Source of the DNA: Phenylobacterium sp.
GTDB lineage: Bacteria; Pseudomonadota; Alphaproteobacteria; Caulobacterales; Caulobacteraceae
DNA length: 32,863 nt
Reading direction: 5' to 3'
Assembly: GCF_030645195.1 (NCBI RefSeq)
Contig: NZ_JAUSLW010000193.1
Location: 1-32,863 of the forward strand
The notes below the pieces were generated by a model, which saw only the letters and a list, made by a program, of their open reading frames with translations, did no database searches and was not told the DNA's origin. How positions within the stretch are numbered: position 1 is the first letter of the stretch; each line of letters starts with the position of its first letter. Below are positions 7,550 to 12,822 of the stretch, one piece after another. The position numbers and the translations under genes were made by a program.

Positions 7550-7680
7550 CCTAGGCCTTGTGCCTAGGACCCCTGTTTCCGATCCTGGAGAGACGCCGGG
7601 CGGAGCGGCGCGGCTGACGCTGGGATCGGCCTCTCAGCGCCCGCTGACAGAGGGGTCCTAGGCACAAGGCCTAGGATGAC
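7545..7680. repeat. Palindromic paired-hairpin element (136 bp, 30-bp inverted ends)
   Basis: The ends 7545-7574 and 7651-7680 are perfect 30-bp inverted repeats. Each end is itself a hairpin (TCCTAGGC, 5-base loop, GCCTAGGA). The outermost bases are GTCATCC...GGATGAC. It lies between the convergent lacI and antitoxin genes and could end transcription from both sides. No transposase is present, so it is a MITE- or REP-doublet-like element. Related elements lie at 9070, 28377 and 30080. Confidence 0.85.
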
Positions 7681-7710
7681 GGTGGGAGCTGGGAACCTCA
7701 CACGCCGACC

Positions 7711-8031
7711 TCAGGGCTTGAGATCGCCCATGCCGGTGAGGTGCAGGACGCCCTTGCCGGGGAGTTCGACGCGCAGTTCCAGGGTTCCGCCGGCGGCCTC
7801 GACGAAGCGGCGCAGGGTGGACAGATAAAGGTCGGTCTGGCGCTCGATCTTCAGCACGGAGGGCTGCTTGACGCCGAGCGCCTGGGCGATCTGCGCCTGG
7901 CTGCGTTGCGCCAGTTCGCGCAGGGCCTTCAGGCCCTCCACCTCGCCGGTCAGGGCGACGGCGCGGGCCTCGATGCGCGCTCGGCGAGCCTTGGGCAGGC
8001 CCGACAGGATCTCTTCGCGGGTGCGTCCCAT
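7711..8031 (-). CDS. HigA-type antitoxin, HTH_XRE domain (orphan)
   Basis: Small protein of 106 residues with a helix-turn-helix of the XRE type: ALRELAQRSQAQIAQALGVKQPSVLKIERQ (about 56-85), then DLYLSTLRRFVEAAGGTLELRVELPG. This pattern is typical of antitoxins paired with Gp49/HigB-type toxins, in which the toxin gene comes first and nearly touches the antitoxin gene. No intact toxin gene precedes it. Instead, a 14-codon frame ending 1 bp before this start resembles a toxin C-terminus, so the antitoxin appears to be an orphan. It may survive as a repressor or anti-addiction protein. Confidence 0.8.
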   Translation of the reverse strand: MGRTREEILSGLPKARRARIEARAVALTGEVEGLKALRELAQRSQAQIAQALGVKQPSVLKIERQTDLYLSTLRRFVEAAGGTLELRVELPGKGVLHLTGMGDLKP

Positions 8032-8032
8032 C

Positions 8033-8074
8033 CTAAGGCTCCTTCAGGGCCTGCAAGTGCTCGGTGAACCGCAT
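8033..8074 (-). pseudogene. Possible C-terminal relic of a Gp49/HigB-type toxin gene
   Basis: On the minus strand an open stretch encodes MRFTEHLQALKEP and stops 1 bp before the antitoxin ATG. It resembles the end of Gp49-like toxins, which commonly finish in a pattern such as (Y/F)-x-E-H-L-x-x-L-K. Upstream, the frame is closed by a stop codon within about 30 bp and no further similarity is seen up to 8219. The match is short, so this rests mainly on position and spacing. Confidence 0.4.
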
Positions 8075-8219
8075 CCATGAGATTCTAGACCCCACCTAGC
8101 TGCACCTGCCACGCGCTGTTCCGGAGCCTCAAATCACGGTGACAGTGCATAAAATTCGGAACTGCGGTGACGCTGTAGGAAATTCCTCTGAATTTCAATG
8201 ATCGCTTCGGCAATTCGCC

Positions 8220-8543
8220 TCACCCTTCCGCGCCCGCCGCTTCCTCCGCCAACGCCCGCTCCACCGCCTCCGGGTCGGCCGCGATGACCGTCAGCAGCAC
8301 CCGGTCTGAGGCGCCGAGCTTCCGCCCCTGTTCCCAGCCTTCGACGGTGCGGGCCGGGATGTGGAAGCGGCGTTCAAATTCCTTGGTGGATTTGGCGACA
8401 GACTTGCGGATTTCCTTGACGCGGGCGGCGGGCATGACCTCGACGTGGCGGGACTCCAGGGCCAGGTCGCCGCGGCGGTGGGCGATGGCTTCGCGCAGGC
8501 CGGCCTCGATATCGAGGCCTAGTTCGGTGCGGTCCTTGGTCAT
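8220..8543 (-). CDS. HigA-like antitoxin with HTH domain
   Basis: Protein of 107 residues, second gene of a toxin-antitoxin pair. The C-terminal half holds a helix-turn-helix: STKEFERRFHIPARTVEGWEQGRK (about 52-75), followed by LLTVIAADPEAVERAL. This NadS/HigA-like pattern is found in antitoxins encoded after RelE-type toxins. Its ATG overlaps the toxin stop codon (ATGA, 8540-8543), so the two are translationally coupled. In this family the antitoxin binds the toxin and represses the shared promoter; two matching TACGC-N5-GCGTA palindromes lie in front of the toxin gene. Confidence 0.85.
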   Translation of the reverse strand: MTKDRTELGLDIEAGLREAIAHRRGDLALESRHVEVMPAARVKEIRKSVAKSTKEFERRFHIPARTVEGWEQGRKLGASDRVLLTVIAADPEAVERALAEEAAGAEG

Positions 8544-8869
8544 CGGGTCAGGTCCTCGATCAGGGTCTTGAACAGCTTGAGTTCGTCGGCGGTGAGGTCG
8601 GCCTTGTCCACCTTGGCGTAGGCGGTGATCAGGTAGACGACGTCGTCGTCAGTGATGGCGTAGTAGATCGTCCGGCCGCCGCCGCTCTTGCCCGATCCGC
8701 CGAAGCCGAACCGGATCTTGCGCATTCCGCCCGAGCCCTTGATGACCGCGCCGGCCTCGGGGTTGGCGGCGATCGCGTTCTCCATGGCGATGACGTCCGC
8801 GTCCGTGGCGCCCAGCTTCCCGAGGCGCTTGAGGTTGCGGGCATAGGTCGCCGTTCGGACGATCTCCAT
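8540..8869 (-). CDS. RelE/HigB-like toxin
   Basis: Protein of 109 residues of the RelE/ParE superfamily. Family features are the N-terminal TATYARNLKRLGKL, the central GSGGMRKIRFGFGGSGKSGGGRTIYYAI with its conserved arginines, and VVYLITAYAKVDKADLTADELKLFKTLIEDL. Such proteins act as ribosome-dependent mRNA interferases and are neutralised by the next gene's product. The gene comes first in the operon, as usual for higBA. The ATG at 8869 has no clear ribosome site; a promoter-like sequence places the transcript start at about the start codon, which suggests leaderless translation. Confidence 0.85.
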   Translation of the reverse strand: MEIVRTATYARNLKRLGKLGATDADVIAMENAIAANPEAGAVIKGSGGMRKIRFGFGGSGKSGGGRTIYYAITDDDVVYLITAYAKVDKADLTADELKLFKTLIEDLTR

Positions 8870-8877
8870 GGCATTGA

Positions 8878-8929
8878 GGTTACGCTATCTGCGTAGTCTT
8901 CGTCAAAACAAAAATACGCAGATCGCGTA
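8878..8929 (-). promoter_or_regulatory. higBA promoter with two TACGC-N5-GCGTA operators
   Basis: Palindromes TACGC-TATCT-GCGTA (8881-8895) and TACGC-AGATC-GCGTA (8915-8929) have centres 34 bp apart. Between them on the minus strand is a -35-like TTGACG (8906-8901); a 17-bp spacer ends at GTAACC (8883-8878), a plausible -10. One operator overlaps the spacer and the other lies just upstream of the -35, as expected for an antitoxin-repressed promoter. Confidence 0.65.
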
Positions 8930-9069
8930 TCTTCTGGCGGCTCGGAATGCGGCCGCAGCTGCACCAAACCGTCCTGGGGCTGACCTCGGCGGGATCAGAT
9001 AGACGACTTCGTCGTCGGGTGAGGCGTGGCGGTCGGCGCTTTGTCCTGCGTCTCAGGGGCGGCCGACAG

Positions 9070-9099
9070 AGGGGTCCTAGGCACAAGGCCTAGGATGAC
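9070..9099. repeat. Solo half of the palindromic element
   Basis: The 30 bases are identical to the right end (7651-7680) of the element at 7545-7680, including its internal hairpin; no matching left end is found nearby. It lies between the methyltransferase and toxin genes. Confidence 0.85.
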
Positions 9100-9142
9100 G
9101 GGCGTGGGGGGCGGGGGAGTGGAATCCTTCCGGTTCGCCCCC

Positions 9143-9997
9143 TCACGCCCCGGCGTTCACCAGGTCGAGGTAGCGCTCGAAGGCGTCTTCCGGGAGCACG
9201 CCGCGGGCGGCGAGCAGGGCGATCATGCGGCCGGCGAGGTCGATGCTGTAGAAGCCGTGATGGGCCAGCAGGGCCACGGTCTTCATCAGCTCCGGATCCA
9301 GGCCGCCGGGCGTCACGGGGTCGCGCACATAGACGATGTCGGCCTCCAGCAGCTGGTTGAAGGGGCTGCGGAAGTCGCCGTCGCGCAGCACCGGGGCGAT
9401 CGACCACTTCTTCAGGGCGGTGAAGCAGTGGGGCATGAAGCCCTGGCCGCGCATCCAGACGTCGATGTCGCCGAAACTCGGCTGGCCCTCGTAGAGCGGC
9501 ACGAAGGAGACCTCGAGCTGGACCATGGCGCAGCGGGCCAGCTTGGCGGTCCCGTGGCGCAGGGCGGCCAGTTCGCCGCCCTGGATGTCCATCTTCAGGA
9601 AGTCGAGGTCGGGGAGGTCGGCGATGTCGTCGAGCCGCGTGGTGGTGACGGCCAGTTCGCGCTCGACCTGGCCCAGGCGCTCGAAGCCGTTGAAGAAGGC
9701 CAGGTGATCGGCGCTGGGCCGGAACAGCGAGGTCATCCCCGACTGCGGGGCGGCCAGGTAGAGGGTGGCGGGGCCGCCGTCGCCCACCACCTGGGGAAAG
9801 ATCCGCACGCGCTCGCCGTAGAGCTGGCGCAGGGCGTCGTGCTGGCGCGGATCGGCGTCGAAGGCGTTCAGCTGCGCGAGGCCCGCCTCCACCATCTCCC
9901 TGTAGACGGGCGTCTCGCCAAGGTCGGCCGCGCCGATGTCGGCCACCTGCAGCGGCCGCTCGAGGGCCAGGAGATCGAAGAGGTCGCGGGTCGCCAT
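9143..9997 (-). CDS. FkbM-family methyltransferase
   Basis: Protein of 284 residues with a Rossmann-type methyltransferase fold. The SAM-binding part opens with LQVADIGAADLGETPVY and is followed by LNAFDADPRQ. The FkbM signature DFLKMDIQGGELAALRHG lies near residues 130-147, then CAMVQLEVSFVPLYEG. FkbM proteins put methyl groups on hydroxyls of sugars and other metabolites; the acceptor here is unknown. It has no obvious operon partner and lies between a toxin-antitoxin module and a YCII gene on the other strand. The start ATG at 9997 has only a weak ribosome site, but the fold begins soon after it. Confidence 0.85.
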   Translation of the reverse strand: MATRDLFDLLALERPLQVADIGAADLGETPVYREMVEAGLAQLNAFDADPRQHDALRQLYGERVRIFPQVVGDGGPATLYLAAPQSGMTSLFRPSADHLAFFNGFERLGQVERELAVTTTRLDDIADLPDLDFLKMDIQGGELAALRHGTAKLARCAMVQLEVSFVPLYEGQPSFGDIDVWMRGQGFMPHCFTALKKWSIAPVLRDGDFRSPFNQLLEADIVYVRDPVTPGGLDPELMKTVALLAHHGFYSIDLAGRMIALLAARGVLPEDAFERYLDLVNAGA

Positions 9998-10101
9998 GGG
10001 CCAGATTGAAGCTGATTCTCGCCCGCCGGGCGGCGCCTTCGCGGCGCCACCCCATCCGCCTGCCGCCCCACGCCGCGACCGTCGAAAAATTCGCCGGCTG
10101 A

Positions 10102-10128
10102 AGTCGATTTGCGAAAGCCCGGTTCGTC
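10102..10128 (+). promoter_or_regulatory. Putative ECF42-type promoter before YCII gene
   Basis: AGTCGA (10102-10107), 17 bases, then CGTC (10125-10128) preceded by GGTT. The pattern and spacing match the two promoter-like sequences near the ECF42 operon (minus strand, 26066-26040 and 23847-23821). The YCII start codon lies 46 bp downstream. Confidence 0.55.
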
Positions 10129-10174
10129 GTTCCGATGGCAGGCTGATCAGGGCCGCTCAGGCAGGAGGCAGACG

Positions 10175-10525
10175 ATGCGGGTGATGGTGTTGGTGAAGGC
10201 GACCGAGGCGAGCGAGAAGGGCCTATTCGACCCGGCCTGGACCGCGCAGATGATGGCGGCGATGGGCCGGTTCAATGATGAGCTGCGCGAGGCCGGCCTG
10301 CTGCTCGCCGTCGACGGGCTGACGCCCTCGTCGCAGGGCAAGCGGGTCGCCTTCGAGGGGCCGCGCCGCACGGTGATGGACGGGCCCTTCGCCGAGACCA
10401 AGGAGGTGGTGGCCGGCTTCTGGCTCTGGGAGGTCGCGGACATGGAGGAGGCGGTGGCCTGGGTGAAGCGCTGCCCCAATCCCATGCCGGGGCCGAGCGA
10501 GATCGAGATCCGGCCGCTGAACTGA
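10175..10525 (+). CDS. YCII/DGPF-domain protein
   Basis: Small protein of 116 residues with the YCII-related fold. It begins MRVMVLVKATEASEKG and carries the DGPF signature MDGPFAETKEVVAGFWLWEV (about 67-86), ending SEIEIRPLN. Its biochemical activity is unknown; DGPF proteins are commonly encoded with ECF42-type sigma factors. Here the sigma gene lies 14 kb away, but this gene has a promoter-like sequence matching those of the sigma operon. The start at 10175 is set by AGGAGG 7 bases upstream; an in-frame ATG at 10109 lacks such a site. Confidence 0.85.
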   Translation: MRVMVLVKATEASEKGLFDPAWTAQMMAAMGRFNDELREAGLLLAVDGLTPSSQGKRVAFEGPRRTVMDGPFAETKEVVAGFWLWEVADMEEAVAWVKRCPNPMPGPSEIEIRPLN

Positions 10526-10590
10526 GGGCCGATCCGGGATGAGGCTCCGGCGGGGCGATGGCCTGGCCGATATTGCCTCTCGCCTGAGTT

Positions 10591-10611
10591 GGATATACAT
10601 GTGGCATATCC
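10591..10611 (+). promoter_or_regulatory. Inverted repeat before vapBC, likely autoregulatory operator
   Basis: GGATAT (10591-10596) and ATATCC (10606-10611) form an inverted repeat with 9 bases between. It sits just upstream of the GGAGG ribosome site (10614-10618) and overlaps a TATACA box that could be the -10. Confidence 0.5.
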
Positions 10612-10623
10612 CTGGAGGTTCGC

Positions 10624-10845
10624 ATGGCGCGCACGACGCTGTTTCTGTCCAACCGCTCCCAGGCCGTGCGCCTGTCGAAGGACGTCGCCTTTCCGGAGGA
10701 CGTGCGCGCCGTCGTGGTTCTGCGTGACGGAAACCGACGGGTGATCGTGCCGGCCGACGCCCTGTGGGACGACTTCTTCGACGCGGCCGGGATCGATCTG
10801 GGCGCGCGCGATCAGCCGGCCGCCCAGGTGCGCGACGCGCTCTGA
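10624..10845 (+). CDS. vapB: VapB-type antitoxin
   Basis: Antitoxin of 73 residues: TTLFLSNRSQAVRLSKDVAFPEDVRAVVVLRDGNRRVIVP is the AbrB/MazE-like swapped-hairpin DNA-binding part of VapB (NRSQAVRLPK-type motif), and the acidic C-terminus would wrap the toxin. It starts at 10624 behind GGAGG. The stop overlaps the vapC start (TGATG). It likely represses its own promoter through the inverted repeat at 10591-10611. Confidence 0.88.
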   Translation: MARTTLFLSNRSQAVRLSKDVAFPEDVRAVVVLRDGNRRVIVPADALWDDFFDAAGIDLGARDQPAAQVRDAL

Positions 10846-11255
10846 TGCTCCGCTACATGCTCGACACCAACCTGTGCATCCGCGTGCTCAGGGATCGGCC
10901 GCAATCGGTGCGCGAACGCTTCAACCTCGAGGCCGACGGCCTCTGCATCTCGACGGTCGTGCTCATGGAACTCCTGCATGGGGCGGCGAAGTCGGCCAGG
11001 CCGGCGCACAATCGCCAGGGCGTGAAGGCGTTCGCCGCGCGTCTGGAGGTCCTGGCCTATGACAGCGCCGCGGCCGACCACTCCGCCGACATCCGCGCGG
11101 CCCTGGAACGACGGGGGCTGCCGATCGGCGGCTACGACCTGATGATCGCCGGCCACGCGCGCAGCCGGGGCCTTGTGGTGGTGACGGGGAACCTGCGGGA
11201 GTTCGGGCGTGTCGAGGGTCTTCGCTGCGAAGACTGGTTATCCGGAGCCGCGTGA
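10845..11255 (+). CDS. vapC: VapC-type PIN-domain toxin
   Basis: Ribonuclease toxin of 136 residues. PIN-domain metal-binding positions are present: D7 (MLDTNLCI), E42 (LMELLHG) and D98 (GGYDLMIAGHA). The fourth position falls in VTGNLREFGRV, where N116 replaces the usual acid or asparagine, as in many VapC of the VTNNTREF type. Members of the family cleave tRNA or rRNA and are held inactive by VapB. The start codon at 10845 shares a base with the vapB stop, so the pair is coupled. It converges on the DsbA-family gene with a 17-bp gap. Confidence 0.9.
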   Translation: MLRYMLDTNLCIRVLRDRPQSVRERFNLEADGLCISTVVLMELLHGAAKSARPAHNRQGVKAFAARLEVLAYDSAAADHSADIRAALERRGLPIGGYDLMIAGHARSRGLVVVTGNLREFGRVEGLRCEDWLSGAA

Positions 11256-11272
11256 GGCCGGCGGCCTATCGG

Positions 11273-11947
11273 CTAGCACCAGCTGGCCTGGTCGGCCTGG
11301 GGCTCGCGCAGCAGCTCCTGGATGTTGGCCTCCAGGATGCGGAAACCGACATTGCCGTAGAGCTTCTGGCGGCCCTCGTTGAGCACGAAGCTGGGGCTGC
11401 CCTGGAGGCGCAGGGCCTCGGCGTCCTGGTGATCCGAGGCCAGGGCGGCGAAGGCCCGGCCGTCGGCGATCAGGGCCTCGACGCGGGCGATGTCGGCCCC
11501 GGCCCGGGCGCCGACCTCGCGCTGGACCTCCCAGGCGGCGATGTCGCGGGCCTCGGCGAAGAAGGCGTGGCGCAGGGCGCGCACCGCGGTCTCGGCGGCG
11601 CCCGGCGGGCCGCCGCCGGCCGCCTCGTCCAGCTGCACGGCCTTGAGGAACAGGTGGGCGCCCCAGGAGGAGGCCGGCCGCACGGTCAGCCAGACGGCCG
11701 GGTTCAGCTCGACCTCGGGGAAGGCGGCGGCCGATTGGCGCAGGTGGGCGTTGAAGCCCTCATAGCCGCCCTTGTCGCCCCAGGCGGCGGGGATCTTGCG
11801 GGCGGTGTCGCCGAACACCGGGCAGAAGCGGTACTCGATCCGCACCCGGTCGCCGAAGGCCCGCCGCAGCGCGTCGAGCCGCAGCTCGGCGATGTAGGCC
11901 CAGACGCACAGGACGTCGGAGAAACAGACGATGGGGACGGGGGTCAC
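11273..11947 (-). CDS. DsbA-family thioredoxin-fold protein with degenerate CxxC
   Basis: Protein of about 224 residues of the DsbA/2-hydroxychromene-2-carboxylate isomerase superfamily. The N-terminus is IVCFSDVLCVWAYIAELRLDAL, where relatives have a CPWC redox pair; here only the first cysteine remains (C-V-W-A). The helical insertion and the return strand (LQGSPSFVLNEGRQKLYGNVGF, with the cis-proline loop GSPSF) are intact. No signal peptide, so it is probably cytoplasmic. I chose the GTG at 11947, which has GAGGAA 7 bases before it; an in-frame ATG at 11989 would add 14 residues without family likeness. Function unknown: a glutathione-linked isomerase or oxidoreductase is possible. Confidence 0.8.
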   Translation of the reverse strand: MTPVPIVCFSDVLCVWAYIAELRLDALRRAFGDRVRIEYRFCPVFGDTARKIPAAWGDKGGYEGFNAHLRQSAAAFPEVELNPAVWLTVRPASSWGAHLFLKAVQLDEAAGGGPPGAAETAVRALRHAFFAEARDIAAWEVQREVGARAGADIARVEALIADGRAFAALASDHQDAEALRLQGSPSFVLNEGRQKLYGNVGFRILEANIQELLREPQADQASWC

Positions 11948-12029
11948 TGGGATCTTCCTCGCGGCTCTGACCGCCCCGGTATAGCCCACCGCGCGCGGCG
12001 GGGCAGGGGGCGGACGCGCGCGTCTCGCT

Positions 12030-12683
12030 TCAGGCCCGGCAGCGCGACAGCATGATCTCGATGACTTCGGCGCGCCGGGCGGCGATGTTGGCGGGCGCGG
12101 CCATGTCGTAGTCGAACAGCCGGCCGAAGGTGTGCCGGTTGCCGACGAAGAAGAAGCTCAACGAGCTGATCGTCAGGTGGAACTGCAGCGGGTCGGCGGC
12201 GTCTGCCCGGACCACGCCGGCGGCCACCCCGCGTTCCAGGATCCTGCCGGTGGTGTCGAGGACCAGGCGCCGCTGGGCCGAATGGTCGATGCGGTCGCCG
12301 TGGCGACCGAGGTCGAGGTTCTCGGTCATCAGGATCCGCACGACCTGGGGGTTGCGGACGTGGGCGTCGAAGGTGTTTCCGGCCAGGGCGGCGATCGCCT
12401 CGAGCGGTTCGAGTGGGTCGTAGTCGAACCCGCCCTCGGCGGAGCGGAAGTCGGCATAGGCGCGCTCCAGGACGGCGGCGTAGAGGCCCTCCTTGCTGCC
12501 GAAATAGTAGTAGATCATGTTCTTGCTGGTGGCGGTGCGCGCGGCGATCTCCTCCACCCGCGAGCCGTGCAGGCCCTTGGCCGCCACCTCCTCGGTCGCC
12601 ACCCGCAGGATCGCATCGCGCGTGGCGTCGGCGTCGCGCAGCTTGCGCCTCGGGGCCGGCGCGCTCTTCAGTCGATGTTCCAT
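12030..12683 (-). CDS. TetR-family regulator of the gallate locus (inferred)
   Basis: Repressor of 217 residues. The helix-turn-helix is RVEEIAARTATSKNMIYYYFGSKEGLYAAVLERAY (about 43-77), and the rest is an all-helical ligand-binding domain. It is encoded divergently from the TonB receptor at 12823. The 139-bp gap between them holds two near-identical palindromes (core AACYGGTCAGTT), a typical TetR arrangement that would repress both genes. The ATG at 12683 is preferred; a TTG at 12728 would fall inside an operator. The ligand may be gallate or a related aromatic acid, inferred from the neighbours. Confidence 0.9.
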   Translation of the reverse strand: MEHRLKSAPAPRRKLRDADATRDAILRVATEEVAAKGLHGSRVEEIAARTATSKNMIYYYFGSKEGLYAAVLERAYADFRSAEGGFDYDPLEPLEAIAALAGNTFDAHVRNPQVVRILMTENLDLGRHGDRIDHSAQRRLVLDTTGRILERGVAAGVVRADAADPLQFHLTISSLSFFFVGNRHTFGRLFDYDMAAPANIAARRAEVIEIMLSRCRA

Positions 12684-12724
12684 GACCGTGATCGTAGCGC
12701 GTCCGCTGTGCGCCGCACAATGTA

Positions 12725-12767
12725 CCAACCGGTCAGTTGGCAGTTGATTTGACTAACTGGTCAGTTT
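12725..12767. promoter_or_regulatory. Two TetR-type operators, 28 bp apart
   Basis: Site 1 (12725-12740) is CCAAC-CGGTCA-GTTGG. Site 2 (12754-12767) contains AACTG-GT-CAGTT. The 12-base cores, AACCGGTCAGTT (12727-12738) and AACTGGTCAGTT (12755-12766), differ at one base and their centres are exactly 28 bp apart. Both lie between the divergent TetR and TonB-receptor genes. Confidence 0.75.
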
Positions 12768-12822
12768 AATCGGAGTCGCAACAAGGCGGCATAACGTCGT
12801 CATCTCGGGGGAGGAAACGGTT

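Noticed and set aside
8136..8177. Imperfect direct repeat (CGGTGACAGTG and CGGTGACGCTG) upstream of the orphan antitoxin, considered as an operator.
   Set aside because: Two loose copies with no symmetry; too weak to call.
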